A program made the translations under genes and the position numbers. The notes below the pieces were generated by a model. The model was not told the origin of the DNA, did not search any database, and saw only the letters and a list, made by a program, of their open reading frames with translations. This document shows positions 14,001-14,825 of a DNA stretch of 14,825 nt, in pieces (within the stretch, counting starts at the first letter, position 1; each line of letters opens with the position of its first letter). Origin of the DNA: an uncultured Bacilli bacterium (lineage in GTDB: Bacteria > Bacillota_I > Bacilli_A > RF39 > UBA660); assembly GCA_934148875.1 (NCBI GenBank), contig CAKPDJ010000033.1:1-14825 (forward strand), in the 5' to 3' direction.

Positions 14001-14825
14001 TTTATAATTCAGTTGAAAAAGGACTCATATTATGCTTATATTTATACCGATAAAAAGCCACAAACGATTGATGCTGATAATGGTATACAAAAAATGATTG
14101 TAAGATATAGTACCGATGGAAAAAACTATACTTCAGTTACAGACGAAACCTATCCGTTTGAATTTGATTTGGAAGTAACAGATATTAATTCTGATTTCAA
14201 ATATAAAGTCGAGTTTATTAAAGATGGAAAAAATTATGGTAGTGATTCCTCATATAAAACATTATCTGTAAGTAGTATTAATATGGATATAGATAACACA
14301 CTAAAAAATTTAAGTATAACAGGATGTACTATATCATTTGATAGTAGTACAACATCATATAACTGTATTGTTCCAAATACTTTAGATAAAGTAACGATTA
14401 GCGCAGAAGCTAATAGTAATAAATCAATAGTAAGCGGTACAGGTATTAAAGAATTGCAACCAGGTGAAAATAATATATCAATAATAGTAACTAGTGAAAG
14501 CGGAAGCATTAAAATATATAACATAAATATAATTAGAATGTATATAGATGAGGTTTTGTTAGAGACTAAGAATGCATCATATACTGGAAGTGCTATTACA
14601 GCAAATAAGGCAACATCAACTAGCAATACTTCCATTACATACACTTACTATTCAACCACTGATTGTAGTGGCAACCAACTATCTAATATTCCAGTAAATG
14701 CAGGTAATTATAGTGTCAAAGCAGTAAGTACTGGAAATGAAATTTATGAATCAGGAAGTATATGTGTAACTCATACTATAACAAAGGGTACTCCAATTAT
14801 AAATTTAGTTGCCAAAACATCAGAG
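11046..14825 (+). CDS. Large exported modular protein, probable glycan-active surface enzyme (3' end outside window)
   Basis: The frame is open for 1260 codons and leaves the window. GAGAGG (11031-11036) lies 9 bases before the ATG. A signal peptide (basic start, hydrophobic core about 12-26, QAKA before IDYT) sends it out of the cell. Residues about 35-375 are beta-rich. About 380-800 is helical with repeated hairpins (for example AYLQLYLLSENETLYHNR and NVYAMLEMYEATGEQKYLDAA), as in alpha/alpha-toroid glycoside hydrolases and polysaccharide lyases. A beta-sheet part follows (about 840-940). About 1080-1163 looks like a cadherin-like beta-sandwich, and about 1165-1245 like an MBG repeat (YTGSAITA, VNAGNYSVKAV), with another repeat starting at the edge. 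Short cysteine loops recur. A polysaccharide-degrading or adhesive role is inferred; the enzyme family and catalytic residues are not identified. Confidence 0.85.
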   Translation, partial: MCIKKNIKRLFNILLLLVTFAVIIFYGQAKAIDYTTPNFTTTFPDYAKNDGTSTNTDDLVLENEYTKITFRKRKNDSGYNYIQNEIRMKSDGNYQTVKEYSDGLGYLSLYTDSSNDVSYQNTKLSSDDYEDYESLLQFTYNYNGNNYQTTDPYKAGYPSWIIPSNMTLDASGNIIITGYNDYVSMKATWQLNANDKEPKVDIQFTIKQKGEYSFGIFYSQNAKTQDEVKFIQVPFRYQEKNFPTSPTMVTEAFSTSGITQMTTNTGNKITGKDVTYGLVVDPTSQEYRWVYNQIKSYNNVNVMNENEQSNYGLMITDSNSNVNPAIFAPIIGSSDSNLDQNEIYTISYRPITNISTPSNDSWYESYSDILTRILKTTDYRNNYFASVTDTIFNIQDLLLNDFYSGWDKDAKANYNIEGKNVVSNFDGLAYLQLYLLSENETLYHNRTIPSLEYILSRNVSFAYDEIDPDAGVTKCTENSCRLKAYSGLGAAFGRGNYLTSTYAGAYLMTFGRTPIFGTIVSGETKSQSLDGTGSNSIWDPTDFLWKYKVTGNKSFLNRAKIEADKYIEKRINNANIEFINSQPFVNAKYYPNVYAMLEMYEATGEQKYLDAANTAAKRMLATMWAGPMPPLGNSTLYLNVNEIKANILNMGHQHTYYHGSSRYRLGITETCNNGTCINSIKDGVTLQDGGTFPTWVTSRVGLGVEQASTFKHQKSANIYLSTWAGELMRLSSYINDDLYQIFARNSIIGRYANYPGYYVNDFHTYSSLANYPTTGVDGTFIFYHHIPVMISVLQDYLFQQAYAWSNKNVTFPYTKSTNAQTWFNTRHYGYQSGSVYDEDEMWLWLKKGLVTTNSQQIDWFAARKNNKVAFIYMNESDSDITTTLTYNTSLLINSSKKAYLYEQNEDGTYTKKQISINDNGEHQVTIKAKSMVTVITEANVSKPNYVSDNVNYTYDTTAGYEQTAMGTNILTDNECIEGENCDVNAFIIQLKKDSYYAYIYTDKKPQTIDADNGIQKMIVRYSTDGKNYTSVTDETYPFEFDLEVTDINSDFKYKVEFIKDGKNYGSDSSYKTLSVSSINMDIDNTLKNLSITGCTISFDSSTTSYNCIVPNTLDKVTISAEANSNKSIVSGTGIKELQPGENNISIIVTSESGSIKIYNINIIRMYIDEVLLETKNASYTGSAITANKATSTSNTSITYTYYSTTDCSGNQLSNIPVNAGNYSVKAVSTGNEIYESGSICVTHTITKGTPIINLVAKTSE

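Noticed and set aside
12280..14644. Minus-strand frames at 12280-12600 and 14234-14644
   Set aside because: They are antisense to the long exported-protein frame, which has a signal peptide and recognisable domains. The hydrophobic stretches are an effect of complementary codons.
1..14825. TGA read as tryptophan (mycoplasma code)
   Set aside because: Conserved tryptophans in gap, pgk, tpiA and spo0A are TGG, and pgk ends properly at TGA.

Overview
The window comes from a very AT-rich, low-GC Gram-positive bacterium using the standard code: Trp is TGG, and TGA acts as a stop. It has a clear Spo0A, strong AGGAG-type ribosome binding sites, a streptococcal/mollicute-like GAPDH and a glycolipid-type glycosyltransferase. 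I infer a Bacillota (Bacilli/Erysipelotrichia-like) host, perhaps a commensal; the exact taxon cannot be fixed from the sequence alone.

Left end (1-2675): a tandem array of membrane-anchored surface protein genes. It holds the 3' end of one copy (1-90) and two full copies (437-1375, 1722-2675). The copies share nearly identical ends and have diverged middles. A 561-base block (1-561 = 1286-1846) is repeated exactly and contains a terminator, a palindrome and a promoter. In that promoter an 11-G tract lies between a perfect TTGACA and TAGAAT, giving a 20-base spacer. This is the layout of a phase-variable promoter whose strength changes with tract length, and it is the most striking find in the window.

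Middle (2676-9995): on the minus strand are a GDPD-fold protein that has lost its catalytic residues and an unrecognised 330-residue acidic protein. On the plus strand are gap, alone with its own promoter and terminator, and a tightly overlapping run: pgk, a flippase-like integral membrane protein, a GT4 glycosyltransferase, tpiA and a 55-residue membrane peptide. Lower glycolysis is thus interleaved with a probable membrane glycolipid cassette. The triosephosphate isomerase lacks most of the loop that normally builds the dimer.

Right end (9996-14825): spo0A, with 0A boxes in its upstream region and a terminator after it, then the first 1260 codons of a large exported modular protein still open at the window edge. 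That protein has a signal peptide, a beta-rich N-terminal part, a probable alpha/alpha-toroid glycan-active core, a cadherin-like beta-sandwich and MBG-type repeats. No rRNA, tRNA, CRISPR array, insertion sequence or prophage gene was seen.
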